Origin: Beijerinckia indica subsp. indica ATCC 9039
GTDB taxonomy: Bacteria > Pseudomonadota > Alphaproteobacteria > Rhizobiales > Beijerinckiaceae
Assembly: GCF_000019845.1 (NCBI RefSeq)
Contig: NC_010581.1
Location: 1,369,501-1,433,500 of the forward strand
DNA length: 64,000 nucleotides
Direction: 5' to 3'
Made by a program: the position numbers and the translations under genes
Shown here: in pieces, positions 1 through 8,581 of the stretch
How the letters are laid out: the number at the start of each line of letters is the position of its first letter
Numbering within the stretch: position 1 is the stretch's first letter
The notes under the pieces: generated by a model
What the model was told of the DNA's origin: nothing
Databases searched by the model: none
Seen by the model: the letters and a program-made list of their open reading frames with translations, nothing else

Positions 1-1
1 C

Positions 2-979
2 CATGACAAGAAAGGCAATCCCGTCTTCCTGCGCGATATCTGGCCGGATGATGACGAGATCGACGCCTACATCGACAAATTTGTGACCAAGAAAGTCTTC
101 AAGGCCAAATATGCCGATGTGTTCAATGGCGATAAGAACTGGCAGCGCGTCAAGGCGCCGGCCGGCGAGACCTATCGCTGGGACATTGGCTCGACCTATG
201 TCCAGAACCCGCCCTATTTCGTCGGCATCAAGAAAGAGCCGGAGCCGGTCAAGCCGATCGAAAATGCGCGTATCCTGGCTTTGTTCGGCGACAAAATCAC
301 GACCGACCACATTTCCCCGGCGGGCTCGATCAAGCTGACCTCACCGGCCGGCAAATATCTGCAGGAGCACCAGGTCTCCCAAGCGGACTTCAACCAATAT
401 GGCACACGGCGCGGCAATCATGAGATCATGATGCGCGGCACCTTCGCCAATATCCGCATCAAGAACTACATCCTCCAGAAGGAAGATGGCAGCGTGCCGG
501 AAGGTGGCCAGACCAAGCACTGGCCGGATGGTGAGGAACTGTCGATCTACGACGCCGCGATGAAATATCAGGCGGAGAATGTGCCGCTCGTCATCTTCGC
601 GGGTGCCGAATATGGCAACGGCTCCTCGCGCGACTGGGCGGCCAAGGGCACCAAGCTGCTTGGTGTGCGCGCCGTCATCGCCGAATCCTTCGAGCGTATT
701 CACCGCTCGAACCTCGTCGGCATGGGTGTCCTGCCTTTGACCTTCGAGGACGGTTTGAGCTGGGGTAAGCTCGAGCTCAAGGGCAATGAGGAAATTACCA
801 TTCCGGGACTTGGCGCCGAGTTGAAGCCCCGTCAGAAAATGGAAGCGCAGATCAAATATGCCGACGGCTCGACCAAGACCGTCCCCTTGCTCTGCCGTAT
901 CGCCACGCTCGACGAGCTCGAATATTTCAACAACGGCGGTATTCTTCCTTACGTGCTGCGGCAATTGGCTGCCGCCTGA
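2..979 (+). CDS. acnA: Aconitate hydratase, C-terminal part (5' end outside window)
   Basis: The reading frame is open from the first bases of the window and ends with TGA, giving 325 residues of the C-terminal half of a monofunctional AcnA-type aconitase, which interconverts citrate and isocitrate in the TCA cycle. The visible part covers the swivel domain: the stretch GDKITTDHISPAG, the GNHEIMMRGTFAN block and the substrate-binding GAEYGNGSSRDWAAKG loop are all characteristic of the family. The cluster-binding cysteines lie upstream and are not in the window. The gene is followed by a strong hairpin terminator and leuB is separate. Identification is secure; only the start is missing. Confidence 0.97.
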   Translation, partial: HDKKGNPVFLRDIWPDDDEIDAYIDKFVTKKVFKAKYADVFNGDKNWQRVKAPAGETYRWDIGSTYVQNPPYFVGIKKEPEPVKPIENARILALFGDKITTDHISPAGSIKLTSPAGKYLQEHQVSQADFNQYGTRRGNHEIMMRGTFANIRIKNYILQKEDGSVPEGGQTKHWPDGEELSIYDAAMKYQAENVPLVIFAGAEYGNGSSRDWAAKGTKLLGVRAVIAESFERIHRSNLVGMGVLPLTFEDGLSWGKLELKGNEEITIPGLGAELKPRQKMEAQIKYADGSTKTVPLLCRIATLDELEYFNNGGILPYVLRQLAAA

Positions 980-1036
980 TCTCTTGTATCGCCGGCCGAA
1001 TGTCTTCTTGGCCGGTCATTAGAAAATAGGTTTAAA

Positions 1037-1077
1037 GGAGCGGCCACCTTGACCGAGGTGACCGCTCCTGCCTTTTT
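1037..1077 (+). terminator. Intrinsic terminator after acnA
   Basis: A 12-bp inverted repeat (GGAGCGGCCACC paired with GGTGACCGCTCC, one mismatch) with an 8-base loop is followed by CCTTTTT. It sits 58 bases after the acnA stop and before leuB. Confidence 0.85.
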
Positions 1078-1122
1078 GCAGACCTGACATTCCAACGGAT
1101 AGGCCCTCAGGGAAATAACAGC

Positions 1123-2232
1123 ATGGCATATAAGCTTTTCGTTCTGCCGGGTGATGGAATCGGCCCAGAGGTCATGGCCGAGGTCGAAAAGATCGCGAGC
1201 TTTTTCACGCAAGAGGGCAGTGCGGCCTTCGAGATCGAGAAAGGACTCGTCGGTGGCTCCGCCTATGACGCCCATGGCGTGGCGATCAGCGATGCCGACA
1301 TGGCTCGCGCCGATGCGGCTGACGCTGTTCTGTTAGCCGCGGTGGGAGGCCCCAAATGGGATGCGGTGCCTTATGAGGTCCGCCCCGAAGCTGGTCTCTT
1401 GCGTCTGCGCAAGGATCTGAAGCTTTTCGCTAATCTGCGCCCAGCCGTGTGCTATCCAGCGCTCGCCGACGCGTCATCCTTGAAGCGCGAGCTCGTCGAT
1501 GGGCTCGACCTGATGATCGTGCGTGAATTGACGGGTGGTGTCTATTTCGGTGAGCCGAAGCAGATCATCGATCTCGGCAATGGCCAGCAACGCGCGATCG
1601 ATACGCAGGTCTATGAGACCTATGAGATCGAGCGGATCGGCCGCATCGCTTTCGAGCTTGCCCGCAAACGGCGTAAGAAAGTGACCTCGTCCGAAAAGCG
1701 CAATGTCATGAGAACCGGTGTGCTCTGGCATCAGATCATCAACCGTCTGCATGATCAGGAATTTCCCGATGTCACGCTCGAACATCAGCTCGCTGATGCA
1801 CTCGGCATGCAGCTCGTGCGGGCGCCGAAGCAATTCGATGTCATTGTGACGGATAATCTGTTTGGCGACATGTTGTCCGATGTCGCGGCCATGTTGACGG
1901 GGTCGCTCGGCATGCTGCCTTCGGCCTCGCTTGGCGAGGTTGATAGCCAGACCGGCAAGCGCAAGGCTCTTTATGAACCTGTGCATGGTTCGGCGCCCGA
2001 TATTGCGGGCAAGGGAATTGCCAATCCAATCGCCATGATCGCCTCCTTCGGCATGGCCTTGCGTTATTCCTTCGATCTTGGCGCTCTGGCGGACAGAATT
2101 GACAATGCGATCGCCGCGACACTCGCCAAGGGTCTGCGTACCGCCGATATCAAGGGAAGCAGCACGGAGCCTACGGTTTCGACGACGCAAATGGGCGATG
2201 CCATTCTGAAGGAATTGCAGGGCGCCGCGTAA
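1123..2232 (+). CDS. leuB: 3-isopropylmalate dehydrogenase
   Basis: A 369-residue NAD-dependent dehydrogenase that oxidatively decarboxylates 3-isopropylmalate in leucine biosynthesis, in the cytoplasm as a dimer. The start is supported by CAGGGA upstream and the conserved N-terminus [14 protein letters not shown]. Family signatures include [12 protein letters not shown], the [12 protein letters not shown] region (catalytic and substrate residues) and [22 protein letters not shown], the metal and NAD-binding block near residues 244-265. The length is typical. leuC and leuD are not adjacent here, so it appears to be transcribed alone. It is distinguished from isocitrate dehydrogenase by the LeuB-type YFGEP loop. 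Confidence 0.97.
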   Translation: MAYKLFVLPGDGIGPEVMAEVEKIASFFTQEGSAAFEIEKGLVGGSAYDAHGVAISDADMARADAADAVLLAAVGGPKWDAVPYEVRPEAGLLRLRKDLKLFANLRPAVCYPALADASSLKRELVDGLDLMIVRELTGGVYFGEPKQIIDLGNGQQRAIDTQVYETYEIERIGRIAFELARKRRKKVTSSEKRNVMRTGVLWHQIINRLHDQEFPDVTLEHQLADALGMQLVRAPKQFDVIVTDNLFGDMLSDVAAMLTGSLGMLPSASLGEVDSQTGKRKALYEPVHGSAPDIAGKGIANPIAMIASFGMALRYSFDLGALADRIDNAIAATLAKGLRTADIKGSSTEPTVSTTQMGDAILKELQGAA

Positions 2233-2352
2233 GCGAAACATCCGTTTGTATCAATGCGGATGCATGAGAACAGCGGGTTCCAAAAGGACCCGCTGATACA
2301 CTCACGATCACATCAGAAGTGACACCGAGCGGGAGTGTTTGTGACTCCGATA

Positions 2353-2372
2353 GTTAAAAAATTTTTTATAAC
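2353..2372. promoter_or_regulatory. AT-rich near-palindrome in the receptor leader
   Basis: A 20-bp dyad of the form GTTA, A-tract/T-tract, TAAC lies about 90 bases before the TonB receptor start in a markedly AT-rich stretch (2341-2420). It could be an operator or part of the promoter. No exact Fur, Irr or RirA box is recognised, so the regulator is unknown. Confidence 0.3.
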
Positions 2373-2463
2373 TGATTGCGGTTTCATAAAATTGTGAAGA
2401 AACTTTAATTGATTTTATCAGTCGTTCATTGCCTTGTTCCTATATCTTTATGGGAATGGTTTA

Positions 2464-4737
2464 ATGAACAAATGGATTTATAGCGGGGTGCCACGGTGCG
2501 CCATGCGCGGCGAGGCGAATTTACGCTCTAAACAGGCATCAGGCGCGAGGTTTATGCCGGGAGCCAAGTCGTCGTGGTATAGCCTCGAAGTCTTAGCTTC
2601 ATTTTTCTTGCTCTCTGATCCCGTGGCCGCACAGCAGGCCGGGACGCCGGTCCAATTGCAAGAAGTCGATGTGACGGCACAGGGGCAAGGCGCCTATGCA
2701 TCCGAGGCCCGCTATCAGAACAAAACTGTCACTGTCGGGCCGCTCGGCGAGCGCTCGGTCCAGGACACACCTTTTTCGATTAATACGATTACACAGGATA
2801 TGATCGTTAATACACAGGCGCGTGAACTCAATACGATCCTGACCTATCTTCCCTCAGTGCAAATTTCCAATCAGCAGGGCGGAGAGGTAACACGGCCACA
2901 GTCCCGCGGATTCTATGGTTCTGTCGTTCAGAATACGCGCCTTGATGGATTGAACATCATTGGTACTACGGCCATTCCGGTGGAAATATTGGACAATGTC
3001 CAGGTGCTGAACGGCATGGCCGGAGCGCTTTACGGACCGGCGGCGCCATCGGGGACATTCAGCTATACATTGAAACGGCCGACGGATGTGCCGCTTGCCC
3101 GCGCGCTCACCAGTTTCGACAGCCTTGGCGTCATGACGGGTTATGCCGATGTCAGCGCCCGCACGGGTCCGAACAATATGTTCGGTTACCGGTTCAATTT
3201 TAAACATGGGCAGGGCCAGAGCTACGTCGCCAACAGTTTCGTGGCCAATACGCTCTATAGCGGCAGTTTCGACGTTCACTTGACCGAACAGACGGTCGTG
3301 GAGCTCGACGCCTATCATTATCAAAGTCTGCAATATGGCTTGCCTGGCGCCTTTGTTTATGGAGGCAGTACGGGACAGAACCCCCTTTTGCCCGCCGCGA
3401 TCGATCCCAAATTGGTCGGTTATGGACAACCGAATTACGGCACCAATCTCTCGACGGATTCCGGCGACATCAAAATCCGCCATGCGTTCAATAATGATTG
3501 GAGTTTGTTGGCCGGCGGTCTTTATCAAAATGCCAATCGCGGTCTTTCAGGCATTTCCAATACGCTGGCGAGTAACAATACAGGCAATTACACCACGACG
3601 GCAGGTTATACCGCTGCTTCGCGCTTCGATATTGGCAGCAATATGCTCTATATCAATGGGCATCTGAATACATGGGGCATCACTCATGATGTGACGATCG
3701 GAACAAACGGCTATATCAACGGCCAATATAACAATAAGAACAGCACCACTTTCATGGCGTCGTTGGGATCAGCCAGCATCGGTAATCCCATGCTTTTCGC
3801 CCCGAAGGCGATCGGTCCCACGGGCGGCCAGTATCTGGCGAGCCGTCTCTTCGAGCAGTCGATCATCGCGGCGGACACGATTCATTTCAATGATCAATGG
3901 TCGCTGCAAGGTGTGCTCAACTCGAGCTGGTTGTCGGTCGATAATTACAACGCTGCGGGAGTCAAAACGTCCCAAGACAGAGAAAACGGCGTTTTGAGCC
4001 CGACGGCGAGTGTCATGTTCAAGCCTATTGAGCAATTGACGACCTATTTCACTTTCGCTGATGGCGTGCAGCAGGGCGATACCGCCGCCTCCGGCTCAGT
4101 TAATTTTGGCCAGACGCTCGCGCCGTATCGCAGCTATCAATATGAACTCGGCGCCAAATATGCGGTGAATGAGAATTTTCTGCTGACCCTTGATGGGTTT
4201 CGGATGACTCGTCCGCTCGCTTATACGGATGCCGCGACGAAGCTCTTCCAGGTCCAGGGAGAACAACGCAATTGGGGCATCGAGTTTTTCGGCTCCGGAG
4301 CCATCACTCCCGAACTGAGTGCGGTTGGGGGTGTGACCTGGCTCGATCCGCGTCTTGAAGGAACGTCCTCCTATACGACCTCCGATAAATTGGTGATTGG
4401 TGTTCCGCATTGGACGTCTAATGTCTTTTTGGATTATCATCCCACTTGGTCGCAGGGCATCGCATTCACCTTGAATACGCGTTACGAGAGCGCAAGGGCT
4501 GCCACGACGACGAATAATTCCTGGGCTCCGGCCTATGCCACGCTCGATTTGGGCTTGCGTTATTCGACGAAAATTTATGGCTATAATTCCACGCTGCGCT
4601 TCCAGGTCGCCAATATTACCGATACCCGTTATTGGACCTCGCTTTTACTCGGAAGTATCAATGGCGTGGCTTCGACGAATACGGCGTGGATTGGTGCGCC
4701 TCGCACTTTCCAATTGACCTATGAAATGGACTTTTGA
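2464..4737 (+). CDS. TonB-dependent outer-membrane receptor (siderophore type)
   Basis: A 757-residue outer-membrane receptor. The ATG at 2464 is preferred because GGGAA lies 7 bases upstream; a TTG ten codons earlier and an ATG at 2554 are alternatives. A hydrophobic segment ending in PVAA followed by QQAG looks like a signal peptide, although it sits unusually deep behind a basic extension of about 40 residues, so the internal start is possible. The plug domain follows: TPFSINTITQDMI, NTRLDGLNII and the GALYGPAAPSGTFSY block. The remainder is barrel, rich in Tyr/Asn/Gly beta-strands, and ends in the outer-membrane-typical terminal Phe. Plug wording resembles FhuA/FpvA-like siderophore receptors, but no transport genes are adjacent and the ligand is unknown. 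Confidence 0.9.
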   Translation: MNKWIYSGVPRCAMRGEANLRSKQASGARFMPGAKSSWYSLEVLASFFLLSDPVAAQQAGTPVQLQEVDVTAQGQGAYASEARYQNKTVTVGPLGERSVQDTPFSINTITQDMIVNTQARELNTILTYLPSVQISNQQGGEVTRPQSRGFYGSVVQNTRLDGLNIIGTTAIPVEILDNVQVLNGMAGALYGPAAPSGTFSYTLKRPTDVPLARALTSFDSLGVMTGYADVSARTGPNNMFGYRFNFKHGQGQSYVANSFVANTLYSGSFDVHLTEQTVVELDAYHYQSLQYGLPGAFVYGGSTGQNPLLPAAIDPKLVGYGQPNYGTNLSTDSGDIKIRHAFNNDWSLLAGGLYQNANRGLSGISNTLASNNTGNYTTTAGYTAASRFDIGSNMLYINGHLNTWGITHDVTIGTNGYINGQYNNKNSTTFMASLGSASIGNPMLFAPKAIGPTGGQYLASRLFEQSIIAADTIHFNDQWSLQGVLNSSWLSVDNYNAAGVKTSQDRENGVLSPTASVMFKPIEQLTTYFTFADGVQQGDTAASGSVNFGQTLAPYRSYQYELGAKYAVNENFLLTLDGFRMTRPLAYTDAATKLFQVQGEQRNWGIEFFGSGAITPELSAVGGVTWLDPRLEGTSSYTTSDKLVIGVPHWTSNVFLDYHPTWSQGIAFTLNTRYESARAATTTNNSWAPAYATLDLGLRYSTKIYGYNSTLRFQVANITDTRYWTSLLLGSINGVASTNTAWIGAPRTFQLTYEMDF

Positions 4738-4772
4738 TTGAGAGCGTTCTCTCAATGAGACGCCTTTGAAGC

Positions 4773-4808
4773 AAAAAGCCCTGATCCTCAGAGGATCAGG
4801 GCTTTTTT
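4773..4808. terminator. Bidirectional terminator
   Basis: A perfect 13-bp stem AGCCCTGATCCTC / GAGGATCAGGGCT is flanked by an A-run on the left and a T-run on the right. It serves the receptor gene on + and the small exported-protein gene on -, which converge here. Confidence 0.92.
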
Positions 4809-4832
4809 CAAGAGAAGCTACGCAGCGAACGA

Positions 4833-5273
4833 TCAATCCTCGTCTGTAAAGCCGAACGGCTCACCAAGTTCTGCGGGCTGGCCAAGTTCACGAGGGGTCG
4901 CAAAACGCAGGATGTAGGCGTCACGTCCTGGCACCTGGAGAGGCGCTGGAATATTTTCATTACCGAAACGCGAGCGCTGGAAAGTCTGATCCGGCGTTCT
5001 GTTGAAGGTCGTGTTTGCGGTCACATAATTGTTCAAGCTGCCGACGGGAACGACGGGTCCGGGATCGAGAAAGCTACGCCGATTGACGGTCAAGGGCGGC
5101 CGTTCGCCGTGACGAGGGTATGCCTGCGCCTGGCGAACCGAATGTGCCGGCTTGTGATGGGCTTGGCGATGGTGGTGCGACCGTGTTTGTGAGGACGACG
5201 TCTCGGCCAAAGCACCGGATGTGGCAAACGCGGCGACCAATAAAGTCAGTATAAGCCTGGACGAACTACGCAT
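4833..5273 (-). CDS. Exported hypothetical protein, His/Pro-rich
   Basis: A 146-residue protein. The start at 5273 is chosen over a longer upstream reading because AAGGAAATT lies at good spacing and the N-terminus MRSSSRLILTLLVAAFATSG ending in ALA|ETS is a clear Sec signal peptide. The mature part begins with a His-rich stretch (RSHHHRQAHHKPAH), then a region containing GSLNNYVTANTTFNRTPDQTF and an acidic tail. No family is recognised. The His-rich segment could bind metal, and the convergent neighbour is a TonB receptor, but any functional link is speculation. The mature protein is likely periplasmic or surface-associated. Confidence 0.7.
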   Translation of the reverse strand: MRSSSRLILTLLVAAFATSGALAETSSSQTRSHHHRQAHHKPAHSVRQAQAYPRHGERPPLTVNRRSFLDPGPVVPVGSLNNYVTANTTFNRTPDQTFQRSRFGNENIPAPLQVPGRDAYILRFATPRELGQPAELGEPFGFTDED

Positions 5274-5646
5274 TCGTGAATTTCCTTTTGTCTGCCATGG
5301 TACTCGGAACCCCTGGCTTGGACGCGACCCGGACACTCCTGGTGTTCGTCTTGGAGGAAGAAAGCTCCACTCCTCCATATAGTAACGGTTATTAAAAAGG
5401 AATAATCACACGCTGCTCTCGGATTTCAGCCATTTTCGTCAAAAGCGGAAATTCGGAGAAGGAATCAAGATGCTATACCCAAGTTTGCTTCATTATAGCA
5501 CCACACCCGATACCGATTGAACCTTTTATGCCTCAATTTAGGAAAACAGGCCAAATTGATGTCAAAAGAGAGATTGTTTCGAGTTGGGTGATCTCAAGCA
5601 TCATTGAACGAGTGTCCATTCCATAAGAGACACCGTCAAAAACAAA

Positions 5647-5681
5647 GCGCATTTCCCGATTCCGTGGAATGGGAAATGCGC
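5647..5681 (-). terminator. Hairpin with T-run, minus strand
   Basis: Arms GCGCATTTCCC and GGGAAATGCGC pair, with an extra inner ATTCC/GGAAT stem. On the minus strand the hairpin is followed by TTTGTTTTT, consistent with termination of the 80-residue gene upstream. A second hairpin at 5714-5741 (CCCCGGAACAA / TTGTTCCGGGG) lies directly after that gene's stop and lacks a T-run. Confidence 0.7.
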
Positions 5682-5713
5682 CGCGATAGGAAAATAGCTG
5701 AAGCTAGTCTTCA

Positions 5714-5741
5714 GCCCCGGAACAATATTTGTTCCGGGGGC
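5714..5741. repeat. Perfect hairpin after the 80-residue gene
   Basis: An inverted repeat GCCCCGGAACAA, TAT, TTGTTCCGGGGGC begins 6 bases after the stop codon on the minus strand. With no T-run it may protect or process the transcript 3' end rather than terminate it. Confidence 0.6.
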
Positions 5742-5746
5742 ATGCC

Positions 5747-5989
5747 TTAATGGCGGTGTTCGGCTTTTTCACGTGCGCGCGAGGCGTCGTTACGGGCCTG
5801 AGCAGCGTCGTCTCGTTTACGCGCCGCATCTTCACGCGCATGCTCAGCGCTATCGCGGGCATGTTCCGCACCATTACGCGCATGTGCCGCCGCGGCCTCT
5901 GAACGGTCCTGTGCTGCCAGCGGAGCGGCGGAAAAGCCGAGGATTGCAAAAGCAAGGGCGGCGAGGGTCGATTTAGACGGATTAAGCAT
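5747..5989 (-). CDS. Small exported Ala/Arg/Asp-rich repeat protein
   Basis: An 80-residue protein with AAGGAAAT upstream of the ATG. Residues 1-26 form a Sec signal peptide (LAALAFAILGFSAAPLAAQ). The mature part of about 54 residues is made of a degenerate 7-residue unit of the type H-A-R-x-x-A-E, then D-A-A-x-x-R-x (AEHARDSAEHARED, AARKRDDAAQARNDA). This predicts a continuous charged alpha-helix or coiled coil in the periplasm. It resembles Lpp-like or late-embryogenesis-like small helical proteins in composition only. No family or enzymatic motif is recognised. Confidence 0.65.
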   Translation of the reverse strand: MLNPSKSTLAALAFAILGFSAAPLAAQDRSEAAAAHARNGAEHARDSAEHAREDAARKRDDAAQARNDASRAREKAEHRH

Positions 5990-6587
5990 TCACATTTCCT
6001 TATAGGCGGGAACTCGCAAAGAGCCCGGCTCATACCCGAATTCCAGCGTCGTCTCCGAAATCCTAGCGTCGTCTTGATGACTCTCGCCGATCCGAAAGGT
6101 GAATCCAGCGGAAGTCGAGACCGATGCCAGAATCCTCTGCGACCCGGACATCACGCTTTTGTGGCGTGACACCCTTAATCTTGCTTTGCCAAACGAATAT
6201 ATTAAGGCGGCTGAGATAAAACAAAATTTAGGATAGGAAGAGCGGCTTGAATTCAAGCCGTTAGGGTATCAGCCTGCAAAAGTGGGACGCCACCGTTAGG
6301 CATCCATTCATTCGCACAGTAAATTTTACTTTTTGAGGTATGCTAGCTTCCGGCGATAATATCGACTGGCGAGAAAACAGATTATTAGAGCGGGAAGGGG
6401 ACCGGATTTCTTATTCATCCGATCTTCTGAAAAAATTCCCTTTGACATCAAGGGTCATAGAGAATCACCGTGGACATTCTCTCATTTTCGCTTATGCCGT
6501 TGAAAAAGCGAAAATTGGAGAGCGGAACCGAGCGTCGCTGTTGCGACACTTAAATATTAGCGATCGCTTTGAGCGACGGAGAGAAGA
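5990..6587. other. Intergenic region holding a repeat A copy
   Basis: About 600 bases without a convincing gene. It includes a divergent copy of repeat family A at 6445-6560 just before asd and presumably the asd promoter. An 88-codon minus-strand reading frame (5990-6256) lacks a ribosome site and any recognisable feature. Confidence 0.6.
6445..6560 (+). repeat. Repeat family A, copy 4 (diverged)
   Basis: It aligns over its whole length with the copy at 53741-53854: the order GGGTCAT, ACCGTGGA, ATTTTCGC, TTGAAAAAGCGAAAAT, GGAACC, GTCG...CGAC, ATATTAG is conserved. The central stem ATTTTCGC/GCGAAAAT is intact, while the outer hairpins have decayed. It lies about 28 bases before asd. Confidence 0.75.
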
Positions 6588-7622
6588 ATGGGGTTCAAGG
6601 TTGCTGTCGTCGGCGCTACCGGTAATGTCGGGCGTGAAATGCTCGATATTCTCGCGGAGCGTCAGTTTCCGGCCGATGAAGTCGTTGCACTGGCTTCCTC
6701 TCGTTCGATGGGAACGGAAGTCTCGTTCGGCGACAAAACCCTGAAATGTAAAACCCTGGACAATTACGATTTTACCGGCACGGATATTTGCCTGATGTCC
6801 GCCGGTGGCGCCGTTTCCAAGGAATGGTCGCCGAAAATTGGAGCCCAGGGGTGCATCGTCATCGATAATTCTTCCACCTGGCGCATGGACCCGGACGTTC
6901 CCTTGATCGTGCCGGAGGTCAATGCCGATGCGATTGGCGGGTTCACGAAAAAGAACATCATCGCCAATCCCAATTGCTCGACGGCGCAATTGGTCGTTGC
7001 GCTGAAGCCCTTGCACGACAAGGCCAAAATCCTGCGCGTCGTCGTCTCGACCTATCAATCCGTCTCTGGCGGCGGCAAAGAGGCCATGGACGAGCTTTTT
7101 GCTCAGACACGGGCGATTTTTGTCTCGGATCCGGTGGAGAGCAAGAAATTCCCCAAAAGAATCGCTTTCAATGTGATTCCGGAAATCGACGTCTTCATGG
7201 AGGACGGCTATACGAAGGAAGAATGGAAGATGGTGGTCGAGACGAAGAAAATTCTCGATCCGAAAATCAAGGTGACGGCCACTTGTGTCCGCGTGCCGGT
7301 GTTCATCGGCCATTCCGAGTCCGTGAATGTCGAATTCGAGCATCCGATCAGCGCCGACGAGGCCCGCGATATTTTGCGCGAGGCGCCGGGTTGTCTTGTC
7401 ATCGATAAGAGGGAAAAAGGTGGCTACATAACGCCGCATGAGGCGGCGGGCGAGGATGCCACCTATATTTCCCGCATCCGGGAAGATCCGACGGTCGAAA
7501 ACGGGCTCGTCTTCTGGTGCGTTTCGGACAATCTGCGCAAGGGTGCCGCCTTGAATGCCGTGCAGATCGCCGAGGTCCTGATCAACCGCAAGCTGATCGA
7601 GCCGAAACGTAAGGCGGCGTGA
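6588..7622 (+). CDS. asd: Aspartate-semialdehyde dehydrogenase
   Basis: A 344-residue NADPH-dependent enzyme that reduces beta-aspartyl phosphate to aspartate semialdehyde, the branch point to lysine/diaminopimelate, threonine and methionine. The N-terminal GATGNVG nucleotide-binding loop (residues 9-15), the catalytic Cys130 in NPNCST and the conserved His in CVRVPVFIGHSE are present. AGAGAAG precedes the ATG. The gene stands alone, ends at a terminator and is preceded by a repeat A copy that may lie in its leader. Confidence 0.97.
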   Translation: MGFKVAVVGATGNVGREMLDILAERQFPADEVVALASSRSMGTEVSFGDKTLKCKTLDNYDFTGTDICLMSAGGAVSKEWSPKIGAQGCIVIDNSSTWRMDPDVPLIVPEVNADAIGGFTKKNIIANPNCSTAQLVVALKPLHDKAKILRVVVSTYQSVSGGGKEAMDELFAQTRAIFVSDPVESKKFPKRIAFNVIPEIDVFMEDGYTKEEWKMVVETKKILDPKIKVTATCVRVPVFIGHSESVNVEFEHPISADEARDILREAPGCLVIDKREKGGYITPHEAAGEDATYISRIREDPTVENGLVFWCVSDNLRKGAALNAVQIAEVLINRKLIEPKRKAA

Positions 7623-7680
7623 GGGAAAGAGACAGCGTAACGATTTCGCTGGCTTTCAGTAGATAAACCCAATCATCAAA

Positions 7681-7716
7681 GGCGCTCTTTCTTCGAGAAA
7701 GGGCGCCTCGCTTTTA
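7681..7716 (+). terminator. Terminator after asd
   Basis: GGCGCTCTTTC pairs with GAAAGGGCGCC (one G-T pair) around a TTCGA loop, followed by TCGCTTTTA. It lies in the convergent gap between asd and the carbonic anhydrase gene. Confidence 0.75.
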
Positions 7717-7731
7717 TCGATGCTCCATTTT

Positions 7732-8460
7732 TTAGAAACGGGGCTCAGCGAAAGCTTCGGCATGGATAGCCGAAGAGATGGCCACGAACCGTTCCTTGAG
7801 CGGATCGAAGACCCGCAGCACGGCATTCGCTATGTCGAAATAGGCACCGTGTAATTTTATGATGCCCCGCTCTTCCAAATTTTTGATCCAGGGGAAGGTG
7901 CGCAGGTTGATGAGGCTCTGGATAATGGATTCCAGCGCCAGATCTTCCACGTATTTTTCCAGGGGATCGCGTGCATGGCCAAGCCGCGCCGCCGCCGGTT
8001 CGATCAGGCTCATCCATTTGCCAATGAAGTCACCGGAGGATAAAGGCCTTTGGTAGGGATCGGCGTCGGCATGGGCGAAGTTCTTGATACCGCCGCAACG
8101 GGCATGACCCATGACGACAATATGCTCGATGCGCAGACCCATAATGCCGAATTCCAGAGCCGCCGATGTGCCATGCAGATCATTGTTCGGGTGATAGGGC
8201 GGCACCAGCGCCGCCACATTGCGGACCACGAAGATGTCGCCGTGATCGACATCGAAGATCACTTCCGGCGAAACACGCGAGTCGCAGCAGCCGATGAGCA
8301 TCACGCGTGGTTTCTGGCCAGCCTCGGCCAAATGGCGGTAATGATCTCTTTCCTGCTTGAAACGACCGGTTAAGAAAGCCTCATAGCCTTCCACCAGATG
8401 CGGCGGCAGCAGGAGGCGGTTCGGGTCGTCGGAAGATGGGGGAGGAGTTAGGTCGGACAT
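7732..8460 (-). CDS. Beta-class carbonic anhydrase
   Basis: A 242-residue zinc enzyme hydrating CO2 to bicarbonate in the cytoplasm. Zinc ligands are visible: Cys59 in GCCDSRVSPE with the Asp-Arg dyad, then His119 and Cys122 in GHARCGG. VVRNVAALVPP is another family block. No signal peptide is seen. The gene is convergent with asd and divergent from the CitE-like gene 121 bases away. In an alphaproteobacterium the usual role is supplying bicarbonate to carboxylases. Confidence 0.95.
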   Translation of the reverse strand: MSDLTPPPSSDDPNRLLLPPHLVEGYEAFLTGRFKQERDHYRHLAEAGQKPRVMLIGCCDSRVSPEVIFDVDHGDIFVVRNVAALVPPYHPNNDLHGTSAALEFGIMGLRIEHIVVMGHARCGGIKNFAHADADPYQRPLSSGDFIGKWMSLIEPAAARLGHARDPLEKYVEDLALESIIQSLINLRTFPWIKNLEERGIIKLHGAYFDIANAVLRVFDPLKERFVAISSAIHAEAFAEPRF

Positions 8461-8581
8461 ATCATCACTCTAGCATGCCGGCTGATCCGTGCCAATGGCA
8501 CATCCCTTGCCGCGTCTGAGCCTATCCTCTTGTTTCATTTGTGCGTTGCAATAAAATGACGAGCATAATCGGAGGCTCTTC

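Larger units (their letters stand above)
5274..5746. other. Gene-poor stretch between two exported-protein genes
   Basis: No supported coding region. It contains the ribosome site and presumably the promoter of the leftward 146-residue gene near 5280-5380. Near 5647-5741 there are two strong hairpins that follow the 80-residue gene on the minus strand. Confidence 0.6.
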
